Source of the DNA: Streptomyces rimosus
GTDB lineage: Bacteria; Actinomycetota; Actinomycetes; Streptomycetales; Streptomycetaceae
Direction of reading: 5' to 3'
DNA length: 64,000 nucleotides
NCBI RefSeq assembly: GCF_008704655.1
Contig: NZ_CP023688.1
Location: forward strand, 7,253,501 to 7,317,500
The notes under the pieces were generated by a model, which searched no databases, was not told where the DNA came from, and worked only from the letters and a program-made list of their open reading frames with translations. This document shows positions 1 to 9,464 of the stretch, in pieces (position 1 is the first letter of the stretch; each line of letters opens with the position of its first letter). A program made the translations under genes and the position numbers.

Positions 1-1278
1 GGCCCCGGACCGGCAGCCTTCCAGGAACGGCTCCCCGCCGTCGACCTCCGCCACGCCGTGGTGGATCTCGTACCCCTCGACCGGCTCGCCCAGCGCCTCG
101 CCGGTCGGCCGGGCCAGCGTCTTCTGAGCCGCGAACCGTACGCGTACGGGCAGCAGCCCCAGCCCGTCCACGGTCCCGGCCTTCGACTCGACCTCGTCCT
201 CGATGCGCTCGCCCAGCATCTGGAAGCCGCCGCAGATGCCGAGCACCGGGCGGCCCTCCGCGGCCCGTCGCCGCACCGCGTCCGCGATGCCGCGCTCGCG
301 CAGCCACTGGAGGGCGCGCACGGTGCCGCGGGTGCCGGGCAGCACCACCAGGTCGGCGTCGGCCAGCTCCTCGGGGCGGTCCACGAAGCGCACCACGACG
401 CCCGGTTCGGCGGCCAGCGCGTCCACGTCGGTGAAGTTCGACATCAGCGGTACGGCGGCCACGGCGACGCGCAGCACGTCCGCGCCGTGCGGCGGCGCGA
501 CGACGCTCTCGCGGACCGCGCCGCGCAGCGACACCCTCAGGCCGTCCTCCTCGTCGATGCCGAGGCCGTGCGCGAACGGCAGCACCCCGAGAGTGGGCCG
601 CCCGCTCAGCCCCCTCAGCATCTCCAGGCCGGGTTCCAGCAGCGTCACATCGCCGCGGAACTTGTTGACGAGATAGCCCGCGACCAGCGCCTGGTCCTCC
701 CGGGACAGCAGCGCCGTGGTGCCGAAGAACGAGGCGAACACGCCGCCCCGGTCGATGTCGCCGACCACCACGACCGGAATGCGGGCGGCGCGCGCGATGC
801 CCATGTTCACGATGTCGGTGCGCCGCAGGTTGATCTCCGCGGGGCTGCCGGCGCCCTCGCAGATCACCGCGTCATGCGTACGGCGCAGCTCCTGGAGGCA
901 GTCCGTGACCGTACCGAGCAGCCGTTCCTGGCGCCCCGCGTGGTAGCCGCGCGCGCTCAGCTCGCCCACCGGCTTGCCCATCAGCACGACCTGGCTGCTG
1001 CGGTCACTGCCCGGCTTGAGCAGTACGGGGTTCATCAGCGCGCTCGGCTCGACGCGCGCCGCCGCGGCCTGCATGGCCTGCGCCCGCCCGATCTCCGCGC
1101 CCTCGCGCGTCACGAACGAGTTCAGCGACATGTTCTGCGCCTTGAAGGGCGCCACCTTGACGCCCTTGCGGGCCAGCCAGCGGCAGATGCCCGCCGTCAC
1201 CACGCTCTTGCCCGCGTCGGACGTGGTGCCGGCCACCAGCAGCCCGCCGCCCAGCGGCGCCCCACTCGAACCGTTCAC
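1..1278 (-). CDS. cobQ: Cobyric acid synthase CobQ (3' end outside window)
   Basis: Cobyric acid synthase amidates the b, d, e and g side chains of adenosyl-cobyrinic acid a,c-diamide with glutamine and ATP, in the cytoplasm. The GTG start at 1278 follows a GAGGAG site. An N-terminal dethiobiotin-synthetase-like ATP domain opens with GTTSDAGKS near residue 20; a class I glutamine amidotransferase domain follows, with the nucleophile in GICGGFQ (Cys near residue 349) and an HHG motif near the visible end. 426 codons are present, so roughly the last 70-90 residues of a normal-length protein lie beyond base 1. It is 34 nt downstream of cobD and should share the B12-riboswitch transcript. Confidence 0.95.
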   Translation of the reverse strand, partial: MNGSSGAPLGGGLLVAGTTSDAGKSVVTAGICRWLARKGVKVAPFKAQNMSLNSFVTREGAEIGRAQAMQAAAARVEPSALMNPVLLKPGSDRSSQVVLMGKPVGELSARGYHAGRQERLLGTVTDCLQELRRTHDAVICEGAGSPAEINLRRTDIVNMGIARAARIPVVVVGDIDRGGVFASFFGTTALLSREDQALVAGYLVNKFRGDVTLLEPGLEMLRGLSGRPTLGVLPFAHGLGIDEEDGLRVSLRGAVRESVVAPPHGADVLRVAVAAVPLMSNFTDVDALAAEPGVVVRFVDRPEELADADLVVLPGTRGTVRALQWLRERGIADAVRRRAAEGRPVLGICGGFQMLGERIEDEVESKAGTVDGLGLLPVRVRFAAQKTLARPTGEALGEPVEGYEIHHGVAEVDGGEPFLEGCRSGA

Positions 1279-1312
1279 CTGGCACTCCTCGCCGTCCGTA
1301 CGTTGCTGCTGC

Positions 1313-2284
1313 TCACTTGGACCTCCCGGCCGTACGGGACCGGCGTACCGCACCGGCCGCCAGACGGCCCGTGACCGTGGCCGCCAGGGCCAGCGCGCTC
1401 ACCCGGCGCGACAGCCGTACGGCCCGGTCGATGTCCGCCACCGCGACGGGGCGCCCGGTGCCGCCGTTGAGCACCGGCCGGTGCTCGACCCGGCCGCCGT
1501 ACGCCAGGGTGCCGCCCAGCCGTACGCCCAGCGCGCCCGCGAACGCGGCCTCCACCGGGCCCGCGTTGGGGCTCGGGTGCGATGCGCCGTCCTGCTGCCA
1601 GGCGCGCCACGCGCCCCGCCGGTCGGGGCCGGCCAGGACCGCCAGCGCGGCGGTCAGCCGGGAGCCGGGGAATCCGGCCACGTCGTCGAGGCGGGCCGAG
1701 GCCCACCCGAAGCGGCGGTAGCGCGGTGATTTGTGGCCCACCATCGCGTCCAGCGTGTTGACGGCACGGAACGCCAGCAGCCCCGGGACGCCCGCGACCG
1801 CGCCCCACACCAGGGCGCCGACCACCGCGTCCGAGGTGTTCTCGGCGACGGACTCGACCACCGCGCGCGCCATCTGCTGTCCGTCCAGGGCCTGCGGGTC
1901 GCGCCCGCACAGGTGCGGCAGGCGCTCGCGCGCCACGTCGAGGTCGCCCACGGCGAGCGCCCCGCCGACGGCCCGCGCCTCGCGGCCCAGCGAGGTGCCG
2001 CCCAGGACGGACCAGGTGGCGGCGGCGGTCAGCGCCACGGAGGCGGCGGGGGAGCGGCGTACGGCACGGGTGAGGAGCGCGGCACCGGCGGCGGTTCCGC
2101 CCGCGCACAGTGCGGTGTGCAGGGCCCCGCGCCCGCGGTCGTCGCGCCACAGGCGGCGCTCCACGGCCGCCGCGGCCCGCCCGAAGGCGGCCACCGGGTG
2201 GCCGCGCCGGGGATCGCCCACGACCAGGTCGCCGAGGAAACCCAGGGCCGCGCCGCACGCGTAGCCGGCGTGTTCGGCACGCAT
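1313..2284 (-). CDS. cobD: Cobalamin biosynthesis protein CobD/CbiB
   Basis: CbiB/CobD joins the aminopropanol arm to cobyric acid to give adenosylcobinamide (phosphate); it is a polytopic membrane protein. The 323-residue product has family hallmarks: an N-terminal [10 protein letters not shown] segment, [13 protein letters not shown] in the middle, and [19 protein letters not shown] towards the C terminus. The ATG at 2284 is the only sensible start, but no clear ribosome-binding site precedes it, which may fit control of translation by the upstream riboswitch. cobQ follows 34 nt downstream. The family call is secure; the start is moderately sure. Confidence 0.93.
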   Translation of the reverse strand: MRAEHAGYACGAALGFLGDLVVGDPRRGHPVAAFGRAAAAVERRLWRDDRGRGALHTALCAGGTAAGAALLTRAVRRSPAASVALTAAATWSVLGGTSLGREARAVGGALAVGDLDVARERLPHLCGRDPQALDGQQMARAVVESVAENTSDAVVGALVWGAVAGVPGLLAFRAVNTLDAMVGHKSPRYRRFGWASARLDDVAGFPGSRLTAALAVLAGPDRRGAWRAWQQDGASHPSPNAGPVEAAFAGALGVRLGGTLAYGGRVEHRPVLNGGTGRPVAVADIDRAVRLSRRVSALALAATVTGRLAAGAVRRSRTAGRSK

Positions 2285-2402
2285 CGGATCAGACCGCCGT
2301 CGCGCCTCGGAGGGGCAGCGGGGTACGTCCAGCAGGTCTCGAACTGCGGCCGGGCATGGCGGTAGGTCCTCACTCAGGGTCCGCGCCCTGGTTCGACGGG
2401 TA

Positions 2403-2569
2403 CGGCGACGAGAGTCTCCTGGCTCCCCGGATCGGCGCTTCCCCCGGCCTTCCAGTCCGTACGGAACCCGCGTCCCGGACGCGGACCGTGGCCCTTGATG
2501 GAGGAGCGCTCCCCGGTGACAGTGGCGGGACCGCGCCGGATTCTCACCGGACTTCCTCATCTGTCGCCG
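2403..2569 (-). promoter_or_regulatory. Cobalamin (AdoCbl/B12) riboswitch
   Basis: Read on the minus strand, 2519-2555 gives the conserved core (GGTGAGAATCCGG, then CGGTCCCGCCACTGT) and 2414-2423 gives the B12 box GCCAGGAGAC. The ends close with a perfect 7-bp helix: CGGCGAC at 2563-2569 pairs with GTCGCCG at 2403-2409. It lies 118 nt upstream of cobD. In this class, cobalamin binding switches off the downstream biosynthesis genes, so cobD-cobQ should be repressed by B12. I could not assign the expression platform between 2285 and 2402. Confidence 0.93.
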
Positions 2570-2703
2570 ATTGGCTCCGGCAGTCCACCACGCTCCGCGA
2601 AGCCCGTCAACTCGCGCTTGACCTGCGGCGCGGGGCCCGCTCACGGCTGTGTCCAAGGCCACAGCGCCCCGGGCCCCGGGCCCGGCATACGGCGACGGGG
2701 TGC

Positions 2704-2735
2704 CCGGTGGCCGCGGCGGGTGCCGCGGCCACCGG
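2704..2735 (-). terminator. Hairpin terminator after the pit operon
   Basis: A perfect 14-bp GC stem (2704-2717 with 2722-2735) with a 4-nt loop lies just past the stop codon of the small membrane protein gene. It separates the phosphate-transport transcript from the B12 leader. No U-tract, as usual in Streptomyces. Confidence 0.7.
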
Positions 2736-2763
2736 ACGCCCCGGGGCGCCGTGCCGGTGCCGG

Positions 2764-2991
2764 TCAGGCGGCGACGATCAGGTAAATGCCGTACGCCACG
2801 GCCGCCGCGCACAGCGCGAAGCAGGCGTACGCACCGGTCCGCGCCGCCCCGCCGGCGGCCACCGCCTCGCCCTCCTGGCGCGGCTTGCGGGACGTACCGA
2901 CGATGCCGAGGGTGAACAGGCCCACGATGCCGACCGTCACGACCAGCGTGACGCCGAAGACCTGGCCGAGCGCTGCCCAGTCGATGCTCAT
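2764..2991 (-). CDS. Small two-helix membrane protein downstream of Pit
   Basis: This 75-residue product has a hydrophobic helix near residues 8-32, a short charged stretch (SRKPRQEGEA), and a second hydrophobic helix at about 52-74. It starts at ATG 2991, 45 nt after the pit stop codon, on the same strand, and is followed by a strong hairpin, so the two genes are probably one transcript. I do not recognise a functional family. The position suggests an accessory subunit or small partner of the phosphate transporter, which is inference only. Confidence 0.75.
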   Translation of the reverse strand: MSIDWAALGQVFGVTLVVTVGIVGLFTLGIVGTSRKPRQEGEAVAAGGAARTGAYACFALCAAAVAYGIYLIVAA

Positions 2992-3036
2992 TGCGTTCTC
3001 GTTCCTTCGTGGAAGCCGGGGAGGCGTACGGCGGGG

Positions 3037-4404
3037 TCAGCCGGCGGCCGAGCCGGCCTTGGCGCGGCGCTTGGTCCGGTGCGTCTCGTGCGGGTGGGCG
3101 GCCACCGGATCGGCGGTCACCGGGTCGGCGATCACCGGGGCCGCGCCGACCGGGTCGGCGAGCGGCGCGTCGGCCATCGCGGGCGCCGGGATCGTAGCCT
3201 CGACAGCCTCGGCCGCCGCGGGGACGGGCCCGACCGGGCCGGCGGGCGGCGGCGAGACGGCCTGCAGGGCGGCGGTGACGACGCCCGCGGGCTCCGCGGC
3301 CGGTCCCTCGTTGACGTTGGTGTGGTCCACCGGCTTGCGCCGGGAGGCCGCCCAGATCGCCCCGCAGACGGCGAGTGCGAGGACCGCGACGGCCGCGATG
3401 CCCCAGTCGCCCTGGTCCGCCAGCAGCGCGGCGCCCGCCGCGACCAGGCCGGCGGCCGGCAGCGTCAGGCCCCAGGCGACGACCATCCGGCCCGCCGTGG
3501 ACCAGCGCACCACGCCGCCCTTGCGGCCCAGCCCGGAGCCCATGACGGAGCCGGAGCAGACCTGGGTGGTGGAGAGCGCGAAGCCGAGGTGGGAGGAGGC
3601 CAGGATGGTGGCCGCGGCGCCGGTCTGGGCGGCGAAGCCCTGCGGCGGCTGAATGTCGGTGATGCCCTTGCCCATCGTGCGGATGATCCGCCAGCCGCCC
3701 AGGTACGTGCCGAGCGCGATGGCCAGACCGGCCGAGGCGATGACCCACAGCGGCGGGTCGGCGTGCGGCGCCACGACGCCGCCGGTGATCAGCGCCAGGG
3801 TGATCACACCCATCGTCTTCTGGGCGTCGTTGGTGCCGTGAGCGAGGGAGACCAGCGCGGCGGAGGCGATCTGCCCGGCGCGGTAGCCCTTGGCGGTGTC
3901 CTCCTCGGCGCGGTTGCGGGCCAGCCGGTACGTCAGCCGGGTCGCGGCCATCGAGGCCAGGCCGGCCACGATCGGCGCGGCGACGGCCGGGATGAGGACC
4001 TTCATGACCACGGCGCCGCCGTGCACGCCGCTCGCGCCGACGGACACCAGGGTCGCGCCGATCAGACCGCCGAAGAGGGCGTGCGAGGAGCTGGAGGGGA
4101 GCCCGGCGAGCCAGGTGACGAGGTTCCAGATGATGGCGCCGACCAGTCCGGCGAAGATCACTTCTGGTCTGATGCCGGCGGTCTCGTCGATGATGCCGCC
4201 GGAGATGGTCTTGGCGACCTCCACGGACAGGAACGCGCCGAGCAGGTTGAGGGCCGCCGACATCGCCACCGCTGCCTTGGGCTTGAGCGCCCCGGTGGAA
4301 ATGGTGGTGGCCATGGCGTTGGCCGTGTCGTGGAAGCCGTTCGTAAAGTCGAACACCAAGGCCGTGACGATCACGATCCCGATGAGAAGCGTGATGTGTT
4401 CCAT
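3037..4404 (-). CDS. pit: Low-affinity inorganic phosphate transporter (PitA family)
   Basis: A Pit-type permease that imports (metal-)phosphate with protons. The 455-residue product is strongly hydrophobic, with the family signature near the N terminus (FDFTNGFHDTANAMAT) and the inverted-repeat counterpart containing SLAHGTNDAQKTMGVI near the middle. SSSSHALFGGLIGA is also typical. The C-terminal 90 residues are a soluble Pro/Ala/Val-rich tail with repeated AxPVTADPV-like units, longer than in E. coli PitA. Start ATG 4404. A PHO box 51-72 nt upstream indicates control by PhoR-PhoP; a small membrane gene is co-transcribed. Confidence 0.95.
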   Translation of the reverse strand: MEHITLLIGIVIVTALVFDFTNGFHDTANAMATTISTGALKPKAAVAMSAALNLLGAFLSVEVAKTISGGIIDETAGIRPEVIFAGLVGAIIWNLVTWLAGLPSSSSHALFGGLIGATLVSVGASGVHGGAVVMKVLIPAVAAPIVAGLASMAATRLTYRLARNRAEEDTAKGYRAGQIASAALVSLAHGTNDAQKTMGVITLALITGGVVAPHADPPLWVIASAGLAIALGTYLGGWRIIRTMGKGITDIQPPQGFAAQTGAAATILASSHLGFALSTTQVCSGSVMGSGLGRKGGVVRWSTAGRMVVAWGLTLPAAGLVAAGAALLADQGDWGIAAVAVLALAVCGAIWAASRRKPVDHTNVNEGPAAEPAGVVTAALQAVSPPPAGPVGPVPAAAEAVEATIPAPAMADAPLADPVGAAPVIADPVTADPVAAHPHETHRTKRRAKAGSAAG

Positions 4405-4454
4405 TCACCCAGGCAATCAGTTCGATGGTCAGTAACGCTCGGGACCGTACGGAC

Positions 4455-4476
4455 GACGGGTGAACGGAAGGTGAAC
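4455..4476 (-). promoter_or_regulatory. PHO box (PhoP operator) upstream of pit
   Basis: On the minus strand two adjacent 11-nt units read GTTCACCTTCC and GTTCACCCGTC. This is the direct-repeat structure of the Streptomyces PHO box, in which each PhoP monomer reads GTTCACC plus four less conserved bases. It lies 51-72 nt before the pit start codon, at or just upstream of where the promoter should be. Binding is inferred from the motif. Confidence 0.8.
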
Positions 4477-4642
4477 TGGGCCGGGCGCCGCGGTGACGCC
4501 CCCGCAGGGGTAGCGCGGAGGCGTCCGAGGCGTCACGCGGGCCCCGTACGTATCGGCACGGGAGCCCCGCGTGTCCCGGGCGTACCGGACCCCGTGGGGC
4601 ATATGCCCAGGCCCCATGACGTCCCGCGCCCGGTCTCCCGGC

Positions 4643-5443
4643 TCAGCCCCGGGCGAAGCGCCGGAGCTGCGCGGCCGTGCCGTTCCACTTGTTCTGGTCG
4701 CCCGGCAGCGCGCCGTGGTTCGCGTACTGCCAGAAACTCGGGTACGCCCAGCCGGCCGGCAGCTTGCCGGGCGTGCTGTGCCAGTTCGCCAGCCACAGCG
4801 GGTGGGTGGCGGCGAACGCCCGGCTGCCGCCGGTGCAGCCGTTCCACCACCGCGCCGTCGTGTAGATCACCGGCCGCCGCCCGGTCTGCCGCAGCACCTC
4901 GTTGCTGAACCCGCGGATCCACCGGACCAGCGCCGCGCGGCTCATGCCGAAGCACGCCCGCCCCGAGTTGTACGGGTTGTGCTCGATGTCGAGGGCCGGC
5001 GGCAGCGTCCGGCCGTCCGGCCTCCACCCGCCGCTGTGGCGCAGGAAGTGCCGGGCCTGCGCGGCGCCGGAGGACGCGTTCGGCACGCCGAAATGGTAGG
5101 CGCCGCGCAGCAGACCGGCCTTGCGCGCGCCGCGGTACTGCCCCGAGAAGTGCGGGTTGCGGTACCAGTTCGACTCCGTGGCCTTGACGTAGACGAAGCG
5201 GCCGCCCTTCGCCCGTACGTCCCGCCAGTCGACGGCGCCCTGGTGGGAGGAGATGTCGTGGCCGAGCGGCTTGCCCGCGGCCTCGGCGGGCGGTGCGGGT
5301 ACGGCGGTGTACAGGACCGCGGTCAGCGCGCCGAGGGCGAGCGTGGCGGCGGTGAGGCGGCGTCTGGCACGCGGCTGGCGCGGGTGCTGCGGGGCGCCCG
5401 CCGCGGGCCGCGGGCCGGGCTGGTGATCGTGGTCACGGGCCAT
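4643..5443 (-). CDS. Secreted GH25 lysozyme (N-acetylmuramidase)
   Basis: A glycoside hydrolase family 25 enzyme that cleaves the MurNAc-GlcNAc bond of peptidoglycan outside the cell. After a basic N terminus there is a signal/transmembrane segment at about residues 30-55 ending in PAEAAG. The catalytic domain fills the rest: GHDISSHQG at its start and ALDIEHN, carrying the acidic catalytic pair, in the middle. The ATG at 5443 is chosen because GGGAGG lies 5 nt upstream. The 266-residue protein has no separate wall-binding domain. A region of degenerate tandem repeats precedes it. Confidence 0.9.
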   Translation of the reverse strand: MARDHDHQPGPRPAAGAPQHPRQPRARRRLTAATLALGALTAVLYTAVPAPPAEAAGKPLGHDISSHQGAVDWRDVRAKGGRFVYVKATESNWYRNPHFSGQYRGARKAGLLRGAYHFGVPNASSGAAQARHFLRHSGGWRPDGRTLPPALDIEHNPYNSGRACFGMSRAALVRWIRGFSNEVLRQTGRRPVIYTTARWWNGCTGGSRAFAATHPLWLANWHSTPGKLPAGWAYPSFWQYANHGALPGDQNKWNGTAAQLRRFARG

Positions 5444-5795
5444 GGTTCCCTCCCGGAATCTCCCCAGGACGACGACGTACGGGAACTGCTGCGTGCGGGC
5501 ATGGCTACGTGCGGGCGTGGCGGTGTACGGCATGACGGCGTACGGGCGTCATGGCGTACGGGCATGGCTACGTCCATGACAAATCTCCGGAAGAGTACCG
5601 AGTGATCCGTACAAGGCGGTCGATGCTCGGTCAATCCCCACCGAGGTGTCACCGGTCCGACATGGCGGATACCGGAAGGCGGGGGTCCGCCCCACGGCCA
5701 CGCGCCCGGCCCGTACGGTGTCCGCAGCCACCCGCGCACCACCCCCGCGCACCCCGGCGGGGACGCGCCCGCACAGCACACCGGAGGGCCTACGC
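5444..5795. other. 352-bp divergent intergenic region with degenerate repeats
   Basis: This stretch separates the lysozyme (-) and aldolase (+) genes. At 5491-5580 it holds about five imperfect units of 14-18 bp built on GTACGGGCATGGCTAC; the GCATGGCTACGT core occurs twice, near 5500 and 5562. No open frame with coding bias is visible. Confidence 0.6.
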
Positions 5796-6449
5796 ATGAC
5801 GGACCGGGAAGCCATCGACCGCGCCTGGGACGAGCTGGTCGCCACCGCCCGCCGCACGGTCGCCGACGGGCTGGTCGTCGGCACCTCCGGCAACGTCTCC
5901 GTACGCGTCGGCGACCTCGTCCTGGTCACGCCCAGCGGCGTCCCCTACGACCGGCTCGGGCCCGGCGACCTCACCGCGGTCGGCCTCGACGGGCGCCCCG
6001 CCCGCGGCACGCTCCGGCCCACCAGCGAGCTGCCCATGCACCTGGCCGTCTACCGCGCCACCGGCGCCCGCGCCGTCGTGCACACCCACGCCGCGCACGC
6101 CACCGCCGTCTCCACCCTCGTCACCGAACTCCCGCCCGTGCACTACATGACCGCGGCCCTCGGCGGCCCCGTCCGCGTCGCCCCGTACGCCCTGTACGGC
6201 ACCGAGGAGTTGGCCGAGAACATGCTCGCCGCCCTGCGCGACCGCACCGGCTGCCTCCTGCGGAACCACGGCACCATCGTGTACGGCGGCACCCTTGACG
6301 AGGCGTACGACCGCACCGCCCAGCTGGAGTGGATGTGCCGCGTCTGGCTCGCCGCCAGCTCGCTGCCCGGCCGCGAACCCGCCCTGCTGACGCCGGAACA
6401 GGTCGCCGCGGCCGGTGACCGGCTGCGCGGCTACGGGCAGCCCGGCTGA
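5796..6449 (+). CDS. Class II aldolase/adducin family protein (L-fuculose-phosphate aldolase-like)
   Basis: A zinc-dependent aldolase of the FucA/AraD superfamily, acting on a phosphorylated sugar or related aldol in the cytoplasm. The 217 residues include GTSGNVSVR near residue 30, TSELPMHLAVYR, the metal site VHTHAAHATA near residue 95, and a third metal histidine in LRNHGTIVYGG. Start ATG 5796 has a GGAGGG site. Length is normal for the family. The substrate cannot be read from sequence: it may be fuculose-phosphate aldolase or a methylthioribulose-phosphate dehydratase-like enzyme. The gene stands alone on its strand, before an alpha/beta hydrolase. Confidence 0.88.
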   Translation: MTDREAIDRAWDELVATARRTVADGLVVGTSGNVSVRVGDLVLVTPSGVPYDRLGPGDLTAVGLDGRPARGTLRPTSELPMHLAVYRATGARAVVHTHAAHATAVSTLVTELPPVHYMTAALGGPVRVAPYALYGTEELAENMLAALRDRTGCLLRNHGTIVYGGTLDEAYDRTAQLEWMCRVWLAASSLPGREPALLTPEQVAAAGDRLRGYGQPG

Positions 6450-6576
6450 CGTGCGGCGCCCGCCGCAGCCGCCCCGCCTGCCGCGTCCCGGCCCGGCCGC
6501 GCGCCGCCGCGCCCGCCGTCACCCGGCCGCTCCCGCCCACTGGCCGAGGCCGCCGGACTTGTCCACACTGGGGAGG

Positions 6577-7704
6577 ATGCGTCTGGGTACTGCGGCGGCA
6601 GCGGCCGCCACCACGGTGATCGGTGCCGGCGCGGCCGCGGTGGCGGCCGGCCGGTACGCCAGCGACATGGTCCTCAAACCCGCGCCGGACCGGCCGTTGC
6701 CGGGCGACCCCCGGCTCACGGTGCACTCCACCGGTCCCGGGCGGATCACACTCACCCGCAGCCTCGCCTCGCTGCGGCCCGGTACGTACGGCCTGACCGG
6801 CGCGGGCGCCCATGCGATCGTCGGCCCGGTCGTGGACGACGTACCGCATCCGGCCGACACGGTCGTCCGCCGTCTGGAGCGGGTCACCCACGGCACCCTC
6901 CAGCCGGGCGCCCGGATGAGGCTCACCCCTCAGGTGCACATCGGCAACCCGCGCGACGCGCTGGGCCTCGACTGCGCCGATGTCGACATTCCCGGCGAAC
7001 TGGGGGCCCTGCCCGCCTGGTTCGTGCCGGGCGCCCGGGAGACCTGGGTGATCACCGTGCACGGCCTGGGCACCACCCGCGAGCACCCCATGGTCCTCAT
7101 GCCGTTCCTCAGCGACCAGCGGCTGCCCGTCCTCGACCCGGCCTACCGCAACGACCCGGGCGCCCCGCCCACCGCCGACGGCATCAGCCACCTCGGCGAC
7201 GCCGAATGGCGCGATCTGGACGCCGCGATCCGCTACGCGATCCGGTACGGCGCGGAGCGCGTCGTCCTGCACGGCTGGTCCACCGGCGCGTCCATGGCCC
7301 TGCGCGCCGCCGCCAACTCCGGACTGCGCGACCGCATCGCCGGCCTCGTCCTGGACTCGCCGGTGCTGGACTGGCAGGCCACCGTCCGCGCCCTGGCCGC
7401 CGCCCGCCGCACCCCGCGCCCGCTGCTGCCGCTGGCGGTACGCGCCGCCGAGGGCAGCACCGGCCTGCACGCCGACCGGCTGGCCGACGCCTGGGTCCCG
7501 GACCTGCTCACGGTGCCGACCCTGCTGATCCACGGCCCCGACGACACCCTCGCCCCGTGGTCCGCCTCCCGGGAACTCGCCGCCCGCCGCCCCGACCTGA
7601 TCACCCTTCACCCGGTACCGCACGCGCCCCACGCGGCCATGTGGAACGCGGATCCGGCCAGGTATGAGGAAACGTTGCGGCGGTTTCTTACGCCGCTGAT
7701 GTGA
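6577..7704 (+). CDS. Membrane-anchored alpha/beta hydrolase
   Basis: A serine hydrolase of the alpha/beta fold, 375 residues. An Ala-rich hydrophobic helix at residues 5-25 looks like a signal anchor. The catalytic part shows the oxyanion segment VHGLGTTRE, the nucleophile elbow GWSTG, an acid-loop motif IHGPDD and a late histidine in VPHAPHAAMW. The ATG at 6577 touches GGGGAGG with no spacer, which is poor for ribosome binding; CACACT 7 nt upstream could be a -10 box for a leaderless transcript. Substrate unknown. It lies 127 nt downstream of the aldolase on the same strand. Confidence 0.85.
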   Translation: MRLGTAAAAAATTVIGAGAAAVAAGRYASDMVLKPAPDRPLPGDPRLTVHSTGPGRITLTRSLASLRPGTYGLTGAGAHAIVGPVVDDVPHPADTVVRRLERVTHGTLQPGARMRLTPQVHIGNPRDALGLDCADVDIPGELGALPAWFVPGARETWVITVHGLGTTREHPMVLMPFLSDQRLPVLDPAYRNDPGAPPTADGISHLGDAEWRDLDAAIRYAIRYGAERVVLHGWSTGASMALRAAANSGLRDRIAGLVLDSPVLDWQATVRALAAARRTPRPLLPLAVRAAEGSTGLHADRLADAWVPDLLTVPTLLIHGPDDTLAPWSASRELAARRPDLITLHPVPHAPHAAMWNADPARYEETLRRFLTPLM

Positions 7705-7949
7705 GGGGGCGGCGGGGAGGGTGCTGGGGGAGGGGAGTGCGGGGGCGCAGAACCCGGACGACCGGGAGCGCGGGGAGCGTGGGCCCGGCCGACCGGCCGC
7801 GAATGTCCCAGGTGACCGGCCCGTGAACCCGTGGCGACCGGCACACGGGCCCGTGATGACGCCCTCGTGCGCCCCTCGGGCGACGCTCTCCCGGAACGTA
7901 CCGACCGTTCCGATTGGGCTTTCGGGCCGTCAACGGGAAGACTGCCCCT

Positions 7950-9452
7950 GTGACGTCCCGTACTCCGCGCGACTCCCGGCTCCGACTCGTCCCCCGTCAA
8001 CCGATTGCCGCCGCCCGCCGAGCGGTGAGCACCCGGGCCGCCCGACCGGCGCCCCGGCCGCCGCAGGGCACGCCGCCGCCCGCCGAACTGGCGCGGCAGG
8101 CCCGTGCCTGTCTGGCCGGTGCCGTACGGCTCGCCCGCTGGGCCGACGGCGAGTACGGCGCGGGCGCCGGGCTTCGGGCCGGCGCGGACGGCGCGCTGCC
8201 CGCGGAAGTCGCCGAACAGGCCGCGCACGATCTGCGGCTGACCGTGCACCAGGTCCGTACGGACTGGGACCTGGCCCGGCTGGCCGGACTCGTCGAACTG
8301 CACGGCGGCGTGGCCCGCCCCGGCTGGCGGCTGCGCGCCTGGGAGCGTGACGACACCGCCGCGCTGCGCGGCTGGGTCGCGCTCTTCGACGCCTGGTCGC
8401 TGGCGCGCCCCGCTCCGCCCGGCGCCGGCCCGACCGCCGTCGCCGAGGTGGTCGAGGCCGTGCCGCAGCTGCTCTCCCTGCTGCATCTGTCGGCCGGCCC
8501 GGTCCGGCTCCCGGTCCTGCTGGACATGCTGGAACAACGGGTCGCGGAACTCCGCACCGAGCGCTGCGAGGTGCCGTACGGGCCCGACCGGGGCGCGGAG
8601 ACAGGAGCCGCCCGGCCGGCGGCCGCTCCCGCCGGCAGGCAGCCCGACGCCCCGGACGCCACCGCCCCGGACGCCGCCGAGGCGGTGAGTGACGCCGCGG
8701 GGGTGTCACTCGCGGTGCTCCTGGACTGGGCCCTGGACGGCCTCGCCGCCGTCGGCGCGCTCGTCGTGCGCGACGGCGCGAAGACCGGCGTGCCCGCCGA
8801 ACGCGAAGCGCTGCTCACCCCCCTCGGCAACTGGTCGGTCTGGGTCAAGCTGGAACAGATCTGCGTCGCCGCGCAGAGCCCGGCGGGCAACATCGAGCAG
8901 TCCGCCGAGGCGATGCTGCGCGGCTGCGCCCGGCTGACCCCGGGCCCGGCACGCGCCGAATACCGCGCCTGGCTGGCCGCCCGGTCCGCGGGCAGCGCGG
9001 TCGAGGAACTGCTCGACGTGGCCCGCGGCGAGGACGCGCTGCTGCGCGGCCTCGCCTTCGAGGCGCTGCGCGCGGTCGGCGCCCCGGCGGAGCCGGCCGT
9101 GCGCGCCGCCGCCGACGAGCCGGGCCTGCGGCCGTACGCCCTGCTCTGGCTGGTCGAGCACGAGGGCGGCGACCCGGAGACCGCGCCGGACGTGCTCACC
9201 CGCGAGGAGTCCACCTGGCTGTGGGTGGACACCGCCGCGGCCGTCGCCGACCACGGCGAGAGCCAGCTGCTGGTCCGCCACCTCGAATCGGCCGTCCAGG
9301 GCTCGGTCCCGCGCCTGCTGGAGGAGGTACGGGCGGTCGGCCACCCGCGCACCGTGCAGGTCCTGGTCGCGCTGGCCGCCGCCCACCCCGACCCGGCCCT
9401 CGCCAAGGCCGTACGGCGGGCCGCCTTCCAGGTCCACACGGGCGGCGCCTGA
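7950..9452 (+). CDS. Conserved Streptomyces hypothetical protein, about 500 aa
   Basis: A soluble, Ala/Leu-rich, largely helical protein of 500 residues that I cannot assign to an enzyme family. The first 45 residues are basic and disordered; two helical blocks (about 45-200 and 250-500) are joined by an Ala/Pro-rich linker near 215-245. The C-terminal third, rich in short helices such as VEELLDVARGED and VRHLESAVQGS, resembles alpha-solenoid repeats (HEAT-like), which is only an impression. GTG 7950 was chosen over TTG 7914 because GGGAAG lies at usable distance. The gene is monocistronic and convergent with the VOC gene. Confidence 0.75.
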   Translation: MTSRTPRDSRLRLVPRQPIAAARRAVSTRAARPAPRPPQGTPPPAELARQARACLAGAVRLARWADGEYGAGAGLRAGADGALPAEVAEQAAHDLRLTVHQVRTDWDLARLAGLVELHGGVARPGWRLRAWERDDTAALRGWVALFDAWSLARPAPPGAGPTAVAEVVEAVPQLLSLLHLSAGPVRLPVLLDMLEQRVAELRTERCEVPYGPDRGAETGAARPAAAPAGRQPDAPDATAPDAAEAVSDAAGVSLAVLLDWALDGLAAVGALVVRDGAKTGVPAEREALLTPLGNWSVWVKLEQICVAAQSPAGNIEQSAEAMLRGCARLTPGPARAEYRAWLAARSAGSAVEELLDVARGEDALLRGLAFEALRAVGAPAEPAVRAAADEPGLRPYALLWLVEHEGGDPETAPDVLTREESTWLWVDTAAAVADHGESQLLVRHLESAVQGSVPRLLEEVRAVGHPRTVQVLVALAAAHPDPALAKAVRRAAFQVHTGGA

Positions 9453-9464
9453 CGCTCCCGGGGC

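Noticed and set aside
1313..4908. Very long open frames (over 900 codons) on both strands across cobD and pit
   Set aside because: They are by-products of high GC. Only parts of them match families, and those parts are assigned as cobD and pit.
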